From the NCBI GenBank assembly GCA_024276655.1, contig JAJRWU010000325.1:1-46689 (forward strand): a DNA stretch of 46,689 nucleotides, in the 5' to 3' direction. The position numbers were made by a program, and so were the translations under genes. Every line of letters begins with the position of its first letter. The first letter of the stretch is position 1. The notes under the pieces are model-generated. The model ran no database searches and was not told the origin of the DNA. It worked only from the letters and a program-made list of their open reading frames with translations. Origin of the DNA: Planctomycetota bacterium. Its GTDB lineage: Bacteria; Planctomycetota; Planctomycetia; Pirellulales; Pirellulaceae. Below, piece after piece: positions 17,748 through 26,110 of the stretch.

Positions 17748-19442
17748 ATGACGAACAATCGAGAAAACTCGGCCGGTGATCGACTGTTTGATCTTGCCGA
17801 CAAGGTCTTCGACGACGCCGCCCGCGCCGACGATGTCGCGCGTTTGGAATCGCTGCTCAAAAACGATCCTGCGTCGCGACGCGACTATTTACGATACGCT
17901 TTCGTGCATGGGCAACTTGCCATCACAACGCCCGCGTTGCCGCAACCAGCCTCCGTTGAAGAGTACGCTTCAACCGGCTCGGCCCAACTGAAGGCCATTG
18001 CGGCCAATCGAAAACCGTTCCGCCAACGGGTGCTCATTGCGGGCGGAATGGCTCTGGCGGCGGCCATTCTTCTCGCGGTATCGCTATGGCGCCCGGCTTC
18101 GGATTCAACGCCGCCTCTGCACGGGAATCGATTTGTCGCCATGCATTACGACAACCGCGACCTACCCATTCACACGGTGGCGGTGTTGGGTTCGTCGGCC
18201 GGTTGGCAAAAAGCCGAATCGTCGAACGCCCGCGCGATGTCGCCCACGACATTGAACGTGCAACACGGCGAAACGCAGTTCTCCTCGGCCAGCGGGGCCG
18301 ACGTACACATCGAAGGGCCGGCCTTGTTTGGCGTCAATGCGGCGGCCGGCGGCGTGCTTTATAATGGTTCGGTGCGCGCCCGGTTGGAGAGTGCGGAGGC
18401 GTCGTTTTCGGTGCTCACTTCAAATTTGCGCATCGTCGACCTGGGCACGGAGTTTCGCGTCACGGTGCTCGACGACCGGCACGTCAGGGTGCATGTGCTC
18501 GACGGCGAAGTGGAGGTGCAATCGCGTGTTCGCCTGCCCCGGTTCTACTGGAATTTTGATACGCCCATCACGTCTGCTTCCGGGCGGCGCGTGCCCGACA
18601 AGATTGACGGCCTTTCGCTCGCGTTGGGCGCCGCAGCCAGGCCGATCAAGGGCATCATTGGTGATGGGGCCTTGGCGTTTGACAACACTTCGAATGCATT
18701 CGCGCGCGTCGAAGGCGGCGTGGGAGAGAAGGTGGGCGCCGGCAGCATGGCGTGTAGCAGCGGGATCACGCTGGAGGCCATGTTCATCTCCCGCTGGACC
18801 GCCGGCGCCGGAAATGGCAAAGCCGGCAACACCCGTGATTACGACGAATTCTTCCGCAAGGAAGATGGCAACTGCCGCATACTGCTCAGTTTTCAGAACG
18901 ATGGCGACGCCAACCGTTTTGATCTGCCAGACGTACCGCCTGGGCCTTGCCTTTCCTTTGGGCTTTTTCTCAAAGGGCTGGGTTATAGCGAACTCGACAT
19001 GCCGCTCGACGGACGCCACGGCCGGCCAACCCTCGCAGAACTGACCAACGGCCAGCCGCACCATGTGGTCGCGACCTACGACAGCTTCAGCGGCCGCAAA
19101 GCGATTTTTATCGATGGAAAACTCTGCTTCTCTCATGCGTTTCCGGTCGGAACGCTGATTTTGAGCGGCGGGCCCGCTCCGGCCGAAATCGGCAACACGC
19201 GGGAAATCGAACCGTTTAACGGCGTGATCGACGAATTCACCTTCTACGATTTCGCCCTCACGCCTGAGGAAATCGCCATGCACCATCGCCACGCCGCCTC
19301 GGGAAAAACCTACTTTGGCGAACTGACCGAGCAATTGCATGCGGTCCGCTGGCGAGCAGTCACACGAATCGGCGAAGGCCAAACCCGCCTCTTCAACCAA
19401 CACACCGGACTGCCAATCGACGCTCCTCCCGGCGGCGGTTAA
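17748..19442 (+). CDS. FecR-domain membrane protein with C-terminal LamG domain
   Basis: 564 residues in three parts. The N-terminal cytoplasmic part (1-90) can contact the sigma factor encoded 11 bases upstream. One membrane helix lies at about 95-113 (VLIAGGMALAAAILLAVSLW). The outer part has a FecR domain (about 155-260: LRIVDLGTEFRVTVLDD, HVRVHVLDGEVEVQ) and then a LamG/concanavalin-like lectin domain (about 300-525: GITLEAMFISRW, HHVVATYDSFSGRKAIFIDG, FNGVIDEFTFYDFALTPEEI). This fits a signal-receiving anti-sigma or sigma regulator that binds a sugar polymer outside. The ribosome site AGGGTGG precedes ATG 17748. The carbohydrate gene cluster that often follows such pairs is absent. Confidence 0.87.
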   Translation: MTNNRENSAGDRLFDLADKVFDDAARADDVARLESLLKNDPASRRDYLRYAFVHGQLAITTPALPQPASVEEYASTGSAQLKAIAANRKPFRQRVLIAGGMALAAAILLAVSLWRPASDSTPPLHGNRFVAMHYDNRDLPIHTVAVLGSSAGWQKAESSNARAMSPTTLNVQHGETQFSSASGADVHIEGPALFGVNAAAGGVLYNGSVRARLESAEASFSVLTSNLRIVDLGTEFRVTVLDDRHVRVHVLDGEVEVQSRVRLPRFYWNFDTPITSASGRRVPDKIDGLSLALGAAARPIKGIIGDGALAFDNTSNAFARVEGGVGEKVGAGSMACSSGITLEAMFISRWTAGAGNGKAGNTRDYDEFFRKEDGNCRILLSFQNDGDANRFDLPDVPPGPCLSFGLFLKGLGYSELDMPLDGRHGRPTLAELTNGQPHHVVATYDSFSGRKAIFIDGKLCFSHAFPVGTLILSGGPAPAEIGNTREIEPFNGVIDEFTFYDFALTPEEIAMHHRHAASGKTYFGELTEQLHAVRWRAVTRIGEGQTRLFNQHTGLPIDAPPGGG

Positions 19443-19910
19443 TCGCACTTTCAAGGTGGCGGATGCTGTCGGCGTCTGCCGTATCCAGGCGGGGCGCCAA
19501 GCGTCGTTGGAGCTCATGCGTTAGAAAGCCGAGAAAAAAATATCCCGTTTCGGGAACGAATTGCTCCGCTAAACCACTAGTTTGATGCAGCGAATTCATA
19601 AAGCGTTTGCCTCTCCTCCCCTTCTTCTCTGTGTGCTCGGTGTTCCGTGGTTAAAATGTTTTTTTGTCCCCCGCTCGCGTTCCGTGAAGAACTCGGCCTA
19701 TCGCTGATCGCGAGTTTGGTTGCGGCCCATCGCCGCGCTATGTTCTCTGCGTTGCAATGTTCACCCAGAAACAGCCGAAGTACGACTGGGGCTTCCGCCG
19801 GCGGCGGGTGAAAATACGATAGTAATCTTTTCTACAGTTCGAAACCCATCAACGGTTACCCGCTTGCCGCGGGAAAATGGTATTCAATTTTTAGTCGCTT
19901 GAGGAAAAAC
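19443..19910. other. Gene-free gap between the FecR/LamG gene and trpS
   Basis: 468 bases with no supported gene. A 68-residue minus-strand frame (19393-19599) overlaps the FecR end and has no recognisable features. I found no strong hairpin or repeat here. Confidence 0.5.
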
Positions 19911-20879
19911 ATGCGTGTCTTATCGGGAATTCAACCCACCGGCCGTTTCCACTGGGGAAACTATTTCGGCGCCATTCGCCAGTACATCGCCTTGCAAAAC
20001 GAAGAGGAATCGTACTACTTCATTGCCAATCTGCACGCGCTGAACACCATTCGCGATCCGGCGGTGTTGCGCGAATTGACGCTCGAGGCGGCCATCGACC
20101 TACTCGCCTTGGGGCTTGATCCTGAAAAGGCGACGCTCTTCGTGCAATCAGACGTGCCCGAGGTGAGCGAACTCTGTTGGCTGCTAATGACCGGCGCCCC
20201 CATGGGCCTGCTGGAGCGTTGCCACGCCTACAAAGACAAAAAAGAACGCGGCCTGACCGCCGAAGCCGGCCTTTTCACCTACCCGGTGCTCATGGCGGCC
20301 GACATTTTGGCCTACGACGCCAATATCGTGCCCGTCGGCCATGATCAGGTGCAGCACATTGAAGTTTGCCGCGATTTAGCCGGCAGTTTTAACCATCAGT
20401 TCGGCGAGGTCTTCGTGCTGCCCAAGTCGAAAGTGCTCGACGACTCCGCCAAGGTGCCCGGAACCGATGGCGAAAAAATGTCGAAAAGTTACGACAACAC
20501 CATCGGCCTGTTTGAAGACCCCAAAAAAGCCCGCAAGAAAATCATGCGAATCACAACCGATTCGCGCCCCATGGCCGAACCCAAGGACCCTCAAACCGAT
20601 CACCTCTACCAACTCTATTCACTATTCGCCGACGCCGCCCAGCGAGAGGCCATGGCCGAAAAATATCGCGCCGGCGGATTCGGCTACGGCGAAGTCAAAA
20701 AAGCATTGGCCAACGCGGCCGAAGCGTATTTTTCCGAGGCCCGCCAGCGCCGCGAGCATTTGGTGGCGCATCCTGAAGAAGTTCGCCAAGTGCTAGCCGC
20801 CGGTGCGAAAAAAGCCCGAAAGAAGGCCGGCGAAGTGCTGCTCCGCGCGCAACGGGCCTGCGGCGTGGCGACGGAATAA
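19911..20879 (+). CDS. trpS: Tryptophanyl-tRNA synthetase
   Basis: Charges tRNA-Trp with tryptophan using ATP; cytoplasmic class Ic homodimer. At 322 residues it has the usual bacterial length. The HIGH signature is H14-W-G-N17 after GIQPTG, and the KMSKS loop is K189-MSKS ([10 protein letters not shown]). Other family landmarks are [22 protein letters not shown] and [15 protein letters not shown] at 19911 is used rather than TTG at 19899: GAGG lies ten bases before the ATG and the conserved protein starts [11 protein letters not shown]. It is alone on its transcript; the neighbour downstream is convergent. Confidence 0.97.
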   Translation: MRVLSGIQPTGRFHWGNYFGAIRQYIALQNEEESYYFIANLHALNTIRDPAVLRELTLEAAIDLLALGLDPEKATLFVQSDVPEVSELCWLLMTGAPMGLLERCHAYKDKKERGLTAEAGLFTYPVLMAADILAYDANIVPVGHDQVQHIEVCRDLAGSFNHQFGEVFVLPKSKVLDDSAKVPGTDGEKMSKSYDNTIGLFEDPKKARKKIMRITTDSRPMAEPKDPQTDHLYQLYSLFADAAQREAMAEKYRAGGFGYGEVKKALANAAEAYFSEARQRREHLVAHPEEVRQVLAAGAKKARKKAGEVLLRAQRACGVATE

Positions 20880-20983
20880 GGCGAGCGGCGGGAGCTAAGC
20901 CAACGGCAGGAAAACAATCCCACTTGCCAAGGGAGACATGCCAGGGGGCGCTTGGTGCAACAACGGTTCCGGCGGACGTTTGC

Positions 20984-21865
20984 TTAACAGTCGGGTGGAT
21001 TGTCTATCGCGAGTTGGACGAGGACGCCTTTGTCTGGGTTAGGTGGAAGGTAATAGAAATCTTGCCCCAGAATTTTCGTCAGCAACTCACTTTCTGCGTC
21101 GTTCTGACTGAACATGTTTTTGTGGGACAAGCTGTCGACCGCAATGATGGCGTCTGCAAGACGTATACATCCAGATCGATAATCCAATAGTACGGTCGGA
21201 TCTTCCAAGGCCCGACCGATGACTTCGGAAAAACTGCGAAGTTGGATTGACTTCACTTTGTCGGGCAAAGCATCAATTGCAACCTTGATTTGCTTGAAGA
21301 CGCTTTGGTTTTCATTGAAAAATTCATCTACACGACATCGCTTTTTCTCGCGTTTGCAAATCGGTGTTTTCCAAGTGAGACGACCGTCCCGCCGCTTATG
21401 AACCCCGCGTTTCGCCCAGTAACAATCCGTCCCGTCCGCCAGCGGACGGTCGCACAAGTCCTCTACAAACTGAACGCCCAACTTCATCAGACGACGCAGG
21501 TACAGTCGGGCCCGCTCGGTTCGCTCCGCGTCGTTGACGCCGTTGGCCTTGAGCAGGTTAAACGACCAAGTTACTTTTTTTGGGTGAAGCCTGTGCGGCA
21601 ATACGTTCCCAATAAAATCGAGCGTCTTGTCGAAACAGTCGAATTCATCGAGCTTGCGAAGATAGTATTCAGCTTGGGCAAGAACCACATTTCCAAATTC
21701 GACTTTGGTGTAAGTCGATGTGCTCTTCCACGTAAACAACCGAAACACATCCTCGATTCGTTCGCGGAACAACGGTCCCTTCAGTTTTGAGCAGTGGATT
21801 GATGTGTCCAAGAAAAGCTCGGGAGAAGGCGGCGCATGGTCCTCATTCAATTCCTCGAAAGGCAT
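20984..21865 (-). CDS. PIN-like domain protein (putative RNase), third gene of an unknown operon
   Basis: A 293-residue protein I read as a PIN-fold nuclease. The four acidic positions expected are present: D20 in ELFLDTS, E56 in YTKVEFGN, D238 in IRLADAIIAVDSL and D256 in FSQNDAES. PIN proteins cut RNA with Mg2+ or Mn2+ and are common as VapC-type toxins and in defence systems. It is about twice the length of a VapC toxin; the middle (about 75-225) is a helical, lysine/arginine-rich insert (KRRDGRLTWKTPICKREKKR). Its start overlaps the end of the preceding gene by 23 bases, so the three genes are translationally coupled. Alternative: a PIN-like protein without nuclease activity. Confidence 0.7.
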   Translation of the reverse strand: MPFEELNEDHAPPSPELFLDTSIHCSKLKGPLFRERIEDVFRLFTWKSTSTYTKVEFGNVVLAQAEYYLRKLDEFDCFDKTLDFIGNVLPHRLHPKKVTWSFNLLKANGVNDAERTERARLYLRRLMKLGVQFVEDLCDRPLADGTDCYWAKRGVHKRRDGRLTWKTPICKREKKRCRVDEFFNENQSVFKQIKVAIDALPDKVKSIQLRSFSEVIGRALEDPTVLLDYRSGCIRLADAIIAVDSLSHKNMFSQNDAESELLTKILGQDFYYLPPNPDKGVLVQLAIDNPPDC

Positions 21866-22403
21866 CGATACCCCCGTTCAGCATCTCAACCGTGATTGCA
21901 TTGGCAAAATCGTCGTAATAGACGGGTTCTTCGCCAAGTCGTCTGAATACCGAACGCAAGCAAACCAGTTGTTCCACGACGAAATTCTCAACATTTCGTT
22001 GCGCAAAGACGCCTTGGAGCACATTGATCAGTTCGCCAAACTGCTCTTCGCGTTGCGACCGCACCTCCCAAAGATCGGATAGAGAATCCTTTAACTGTTC
22101 GATCGCGTTATTGCGAAGAAAAAAGTCCTCGTCGTGATCAATCGCGCGATCGAGATTTTCGATGCATGAGCGGAAAAGGGCGTAACAAGCGTGCTTTACT
22201 TTTGGAAGCACTTTAGCGACGCGCCTTCGTGATCGCTTACCATGAGGGAGATGCAACTCCGCGGCTCCCGTTGATCGGGTTCCCGCGGTTGTGAGCGTTG
22301 ACGTATAGGCCTCACCAGACACACTTCCGCCGGTCGCAACGCTCGGACCGTTTCGTTTAGCGATTATCGCGGTCGATTCCGAACCCGTTGAATATTCGTT
22401 CAT
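21843..22403 (-). CDS. Hypothetical helical protein, second gene of the PIN operon
   Basis: Not recognised. 186 residues: a Ser/Thr/Gly-rich, probably disordered N-terminus (1-50), a basic patch GKRSRRR, then a mainly helical region with heptad-like leucines (ALFRSCIENLDRAIDHDEDF, NNAIEQLKDSLSDLWEVRSQ). There is no signal peptide or membrane helix. ATG at 22403 follows the first gene's stop by eight bases, and the likely ribosome site GGGAGG is formed by that gene's last codons. It overlaps the PIN gene by 23 bases. An adaptor or regulator of the PIN protein is an inference from position only. Confidence 0.7.
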   Translation of the reverse strand: MNEYSTGSESTAIIAKRNGPSVATGGSVSGEAYTSTLTTAGTRSTGAAELHLPHGKRSRRRVAKVLPKVKHACYALFRSCIENLDRAIDHDEDFFLRNNAIEQLKDSLSDLWEVRSQREEQFGELINVLQGVFAQRNVENFVVEQLVCLRSVFRRLGEEPVYYDDFANAITVEMLNGGIDAFRGIE

Positions 22404-22411
22404 TGTAGACT

Positions 22412-23230
22412 CTACCTCCCATTAGCCGAAGCCAGAACCGTTCGGCCCATTTTGTCAAAGTCCTCGAATGCCGTTGAGATAAAATCGCTTACCGGAAGGT
22501 TATCTGGATATGGCGGATCCTCGAGGTACGCATCCAAGTCGAGCAGAACTCCAAAATGCGGATAGTGTTCGATTCTCTTCTTCGCCTTCATCGCATCGAT
22601 TCGCTTCTGTCGTTGTCCATGCGATTCTCTCTTCGCCTGTGTCTTTGCCGCACGAATCAGACTCGGCGGCAATTCCACATGTTGTTCAAAAGGAGCAACG
22701 GCAATGCGAAGCATGTGTTTCGGTCGATCAACAACAAGCCTATGCGAAACTTCGGATATTTCGCCAACGGCGGCTGAAAGTGCCGAATCTAGGCTGAACA
22801 ACTTCAAGTTCCGAACCATCTCGTGGGATTGTTCACGATCCACTGATGGGTACAAACACCAAACGCGAAACCCGATGCGTGGAAAGAACTCTAGCTCCAG
22901 GTGGTTAACGACCGTTTTCGTAAAGGCCTCCGCCAACGCGCCAAACTCGCCAACTGCCGCCAGCGAATCTACATCCGCATTTTGGGTCTGGCTGAGATCG
23001 AGTTTGGCGTGGCCAAAGTTAAACGCTAGGTTCAAGTCACGATGAGCGAGCTGGCAACTATCAATATCGATTCGGTCAAAATCCCATTCGTCTCGCTCCG
23101 ACAGGATCTCTTTTGCAATTCTTCCGGCTCGGTCCCAGTACACCTGCCCGAAGTCGAACCGTAACTCATAGACGTACTTGTGAATGATTCCGGATTTCGG
23201 ATCGACGACGATGCCCATGATTCCAACCAT
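22412..23230 (-). CDS. Hypothetical protein, first gene of the PIN operon
   Basis: Not recognised. 272 residues (268 if ATG 23218 is used), predicted soluble and mixed alpha/beta: IIHKYVYELRFDFGQVYW near the N-terminus, LELEFFPRIGFRVWCLYPSV in the middle, then a charged stretch KTQAKRESHGQRQKRIDAMK and the end LDLDAYLEDPPYPDNLPVSD. It has no obvious catalytic motif. A distant resemblance in layout to the sporadic TIGR04255-type family crossed my mind but is not supported by a diagnostic motif. It leads a three-gene operon whose spacing is 8 bases and then a 23-base overlap. It could be the sensor part (inference). Confidence 0.7.
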   Translation of the reverse strand: MVGIMGIVVDPKSGIIHKYVYELRFDFGQVYWDRAGRIAKEILSERDEWDFDRIDIDSCQLAHRDLNLAFNFGHAKLDLSQTQNADVDSLAAVGEFGALAEAFTKTVVNHLELEFFPRIGFRVWCLYPSVDREQSHEMVRNLKLFSLDSALSAAVGEISEVSHRLVVDRPKHMLRIAVAPFEQHVELPPSLIRAAKTQAKRESHGQRQKRIDAMKAKKRIEHYPHFGVLLDLDAYLEDPPYPDNLPVSDFISTAFEDFDKMGRTVLASANGR

Positions 23231-23326
23231 CCAAATCTTACGCGATACAACGAGTCAATCATACGACGCAACAAATGCGGATACAATCGTGTTGTCGGCA
23301 CGGGCAGGCATTTACCAACTCGTCAT

Positions 23327-24823
23327 TCAGGGCGCGGCCGAGTTGACCATGGCCATGATGCCGACGCGAATTCCGTCGGGCAGTTTGGCCCAAATCTCGA
23401 TGATTTTTGCCAGGTCGGGGTCTTTGATTTCCGGGCCGGGAGTCGCCGCGGGCCGCAGCGCCGGCCCGATATGCGACAAATTATGGGCCGTGGCGGGGCT
23501 ATCGTGCGTGATGCCGATGTAACGCGCTAAGTCGTTGCCTTGCAGCGGCAGTTCGCCGCCTTCATCGAAACTCACCATGCAGGCTTCAAGATCATGGACG
23601 ACTTCGTCCATGCTTTGCGGGCGCCCCTCCGGTTTTTTGGCCACCATTTTCTGGAAGAGCGTGTCGAGCGATTCGGGAACTTCCTCCACGACGTCCCTGA
23701 GGGAGGGAATCGCCCCGCTCTGATGCCAGAGCATTTTTTGCACCAGCGGCCCGTCGGGAGACATCGGCTTTCCGGCCATGAGGAAGTAGAGCGTGGAGCC
23801 GAGGCTATAGATATCGGCGCGGCTGTCGACGCTCCGTGCGTCGAGTGCTTGTTCGGGCGCCATGTAGTCGACCGTCCCCATGGCGCGCCCGGTTTGGGTG
23901 AGCTCAATCAAGCTACGTTCTTCGGCGTCGGAGGTGATTTGCGCCAGGCCCATGTCGAGAATTTTGAGCACGCCGTCTTGCCGAACGAGCAAGTTCGCGG
24001 GCTTGATATCGCGATGCACGACGCCCTGCGAGTGAGCGTGGGCCAAGCCGCGCGCGGCTTGCGTGATGAGTTGCACGGCAACCGCCGGCGGCAGGGCGCC
24101 GGCTTCCTTGACATAACCAGCCAAGTCGGGGCCCTCGACCAACTCCATCACGAGAAAGTGGATGCCGTCTTCTTCGTCGGCGTCGTAGGCCGCCGCGATA
24201 TTGGGGTGCTGGAGTTTCGCCGCCGCTTCAACTTCGCGGTGGAAGCGGCCGATGCCGTCTTCGGAATCGGTCAACGACTTATGCAAGACCTTCAGGGCCA
24301 CTTTGCGTTTCATGCGGCGGTGGCGGCCCTCAAAGACCATGCCCATGCCGCCTTCGCCAATTTCCCGCCGGACTTCATAATTGCCCAACACCAAGCCGCG
24401 CGTGTGCCCCTTGGTGAGCACATCGGCCTGATAACGCGTCAAACGCCGGTACTTCACCAAGAGGTTGGCGAACGCCTTGGCGTCTTGCGGTTCTTCATCG
24501 GCGCTCAAACTGGTGCGAAACTGCTCCAATTTGGCGGCCGGCATCAGCCCGCTCAACGCAAGCGCCTGGGTGAAATCTTCCACCGTTTGGGGTTCAATTG
24601 GCGCGCGGGTGTGAAAACCTTTGTTTTCATCACTAAAAGGAGTGCGTACTTCATGCCCCTCCGCACTGGCCGGCGGCATGGTTTCATCGCCCGCAGGCTC
24701 CCGACGACGCGCTTCCTGACGACGGGCTTCCTGACGACGGGCTTCACGGCGACGCGCTTCCTGACGACGGGCTTCTTCGTCGGGATCATCATCATGCGGC
24801 GCACTCAAACCTGGAACAGACAC
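23327..24823 (-). CDS. Serine/threonine protein kinase (PknB-like, cytosolic)
   Basis: 498 residues. Residues 17-41 are a run of EARRQ/EARRR pentapeptides encoded by 15-bp DNA repeats. The kinase domain starts at about 149: glycine loop GEGGMG (156-161), ATP lysine K178 in VALKVL, catalytic D272 in HRDIKPANLL, metal-binding D290 in DMG (usually DFG), and APEQ at 322-325. Subdomain XI is seen in KKPEGRPQSMDE. The C-terminal 100 residues lack the membrane helix and PASTA or WD repeats usual in bacterial kinases. The start is GTG at 24823 with GGAGG five bases before it. The STAS gene lies upstream on the same strand, suggesting that kinase and STAS protein work together. Confidence 0.92.
   Translation of the reverse strand: MSVPGLSAPHDDDPDEEARRQEARRREARRQEARRQEARRREPAGDETMPPASAEGHEVRTPFSDENKGFHTRAPIEPQTVEDFTQALALSGLMPAAKLEQFRTSLSADEEPQDAKAFANLLVKYRRLTRYQADVLTKGHTRGLVLGNYEVRREIGEGGMGMVFEGRHRRMKRKVALKVLHKSLTDSEDGIGRFHREVEAAAKLQHPNIAAAYDADEEDGIHFLVMELVEGPDLAGYVKEAGALPPAVAVQLITQAARGLAHAHSQGVVHRDIKPANLLVRQDGVLKILDMGLAQITSDAEERSLIELTQTGRAMGTVDYMAPEQALDARSVDSRADIYSLGSTLYFLMAGKPMSPDGPLVQKMLWHQSGAIPSLRDVVEEVPESLDTLFQKMVAKKPEGRPQSMDEVVHDLEACMVSFDEGGELPLQGNDLARYIGITHDSPATAHNLSHIGPALRPAATPGPEIKDPDLAKIIEIWAKLPDGIRVGIMAMVNSAAP
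24703..24777. repeat. Five 15-bp tandem repeats inside the kinase gene
   Basis: Five consecutive units of the form gacgacgggcttcct (variants at positions 2, 8 and 14-15). Each unit encodes one pentapeptide of the charged N-terminal segment. The multiple of three keeps the frame whatever the copy number. Confidence 0.9.
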
Positions 24824-24903
24824 TCAATCCTCCTCGGCGCCGAAGAACAAAAACACGCTGTTCGGACACTCCCTGAACCGCGATCGTCGCAACATATTCA
24901 CGC

Positions 24904-25269
24904 CTAGAAAGACGCCAAGCCATCGGCCTCGGTCTCTTTAATGCTGAAAAGTTGGTTAAGTCGGGTGATCACGAATACTTCTTCGATTTCAGGGCGTAAG
25001 TTCGTGAGCACCAGCGTGCCGCCCGCGCTCTTGACCTTCTTATTGAAGTTAATCAACTTGTTCAACGCGGCGCTGGAAAGAAACTCGACCTTGGAAAAAT
25101 TGACCAAGATACCCTTAGCCGTCTCTTGGGTGATCAAAGCCTCAAGTTCACTAGCCAACTCCTGGATATGGCCTGAGTCTAATACTTTGCGATCCAAGAT
25201 TTGCGCAACCGTTACGCTTCCAGCGCTGCCGCTGATATGCGACACCTCGATTCGCGAATACTCCGCCAT
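24904..25269 (-). CDS. STAS-domain protein, anti-sigma factor antagonist-like
   Basis: A 121-residue single STAS domain. Core motif: ILVNFSKVEFLSSAALNKLI, where one of the paired serines is the residue phosphorylated in SpoIIAA/RsbV proteins, followed by GGTLVLTNLRPEIEEVFVITRLNQLF. Such proteins bind an anti-sigma kinase and so release a sigma factor, or act in a partner-switching relay. I use ATG at 25269 because GGAGGG lies seven bases upstream; the longer frame from GTG 25284 would place that ribosome site inside the gene. The Ser/Thr kinase follows after 80 bases on the same strand. No RsbW-type ATPase is in the window. Confidence 0.9.
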   Translation of the reverse strand: MAEYSRIEVSHISGSAGSVTVAQILDRKVLDSGHIQELASELEALITQETAKGILVNFSKVEFLSSAALNKLINFNKKVKSAGGTLVLTNLRPEIEEVFVITRLNQLFSIKETEADGLASF

Positions 25270-25399
25270 GCACGCACCCTCCACCGCTTAATAAATGATG
25301 AATGTTTCTAAAAAAAGAAGAGTAGCCGCCTCAACCACCCAATCGATGGCCCGGCGGTTCATACTTAGGTTATCCCGAAGACCGCTGGAATGCAACCAA

Positions 25400-25498
25400 G
25401 GAACCGTCCCGAAATACGTTCCCGGTCGCAGCTCAAAAAAGCCCGGCATTTTCAAAGTGCCGGGCTTTTGATTCCGCATGTAAATTCAGGACTGTTCC
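25400..25498. repeat. Dispersed hairpin element with outer inverted repeat
   Basis: The inner palindrome (25435-25469, AAAAAAGCCCGGCATTTT / AAAGTGCCGGGCTTTT) is nested in outer arms ggaaccgtcc (25400-25409) and ggactgttcc (25489-25498). The copy after hemG (6868) shares the inner palindrome, the left flank gttcccgg and the right flank gtaaattcagga plus ggacggttcc. The nested symmetry suggests a mobile or structured element of about 100 bases. Confidence 0.75.
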
Positions 25499-26110
25499 TT
25501 AGACCGGTCGCGATGGTCACATGTATCCCCTCCAACTAAACCCTGGAACGAGAACTGCAAAAGCTGACGGGCGCCCCGTCGACTCAATGATCTCTAACTT
25601 TTGTTGCAGGAACACCTCTGCAGAAGGGTAATTCCCAGCCGAAAAGGGCTCCGCTTCGAAGGCAATGCGCGAAAGTGTGCAAATAATAAGGAACAAATAG
25701 GCCAGATAGTGCGTCCAAATAACACGTACAAAGCCCGGCGCCGAGAAGAATGGATCGTCGCAACATGCTTTATAATAATGAGTTAAAGATGTTTTTTTAG
25801 TATCGCATCAGCATGGCGCCGGCAGCAATTAGGCTTGAAACCGCCGAAGAAAATGCGCTCCGTCGACACTAGACAAATTAAAGATCCGAAAGAAGATGGA
25901 TGTATTACGCAAAATGGGTGACATAAGAAACGCACCCCCCGTATGTGATTGCAGCCCCTAAGTCCGCGACTATAATCAGTCTCGTTGCGTTGGGGTGAAG
26001 GACCGCTGTTCCAGTAGTCTTTTTCATTGAGTTTAGGCGCGCCTCGGTCTTATCTTAGGCGACCACCGTAACGTGCTCTTGCCACCAGTTCTTTATCTGA
26101 GGGTTGGTTT
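25499..26110. other. Gene-free region upstream of the giant gene
   Basis: 612 bases with no supported gene; it should hold the promoter of the giant gene. The sequence gatcgtcgcaacat (25755-25768) repeats a stretch upstream of the kinase gene (24882-24895), and the nearby cggcgccg also matches, so this may be a partial duplication of that upstream region. A 60-residue minus-strand frame (25584-25766) begins in it but has no other support. Confidence 0.5.

Noticed and set aside
19393-19599. 68-codon minus-strand frame after the FecR/LamG gene
   Set aside because: It overlaps the FecR gene end, has no recognisable domain and no ribosome site.
24703-24777. CRISPR-like array
   Set aside because: Repeats are contiguous 15-mers with no spacers and lie in a coding region; no cas genes are present.
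25584-25766. 60-codon minus-strand frame with a hydrophobic product
   Set aside because: No ribosome site, no family and it starts within a duplicated upstream sequence; not enough to call a gene.
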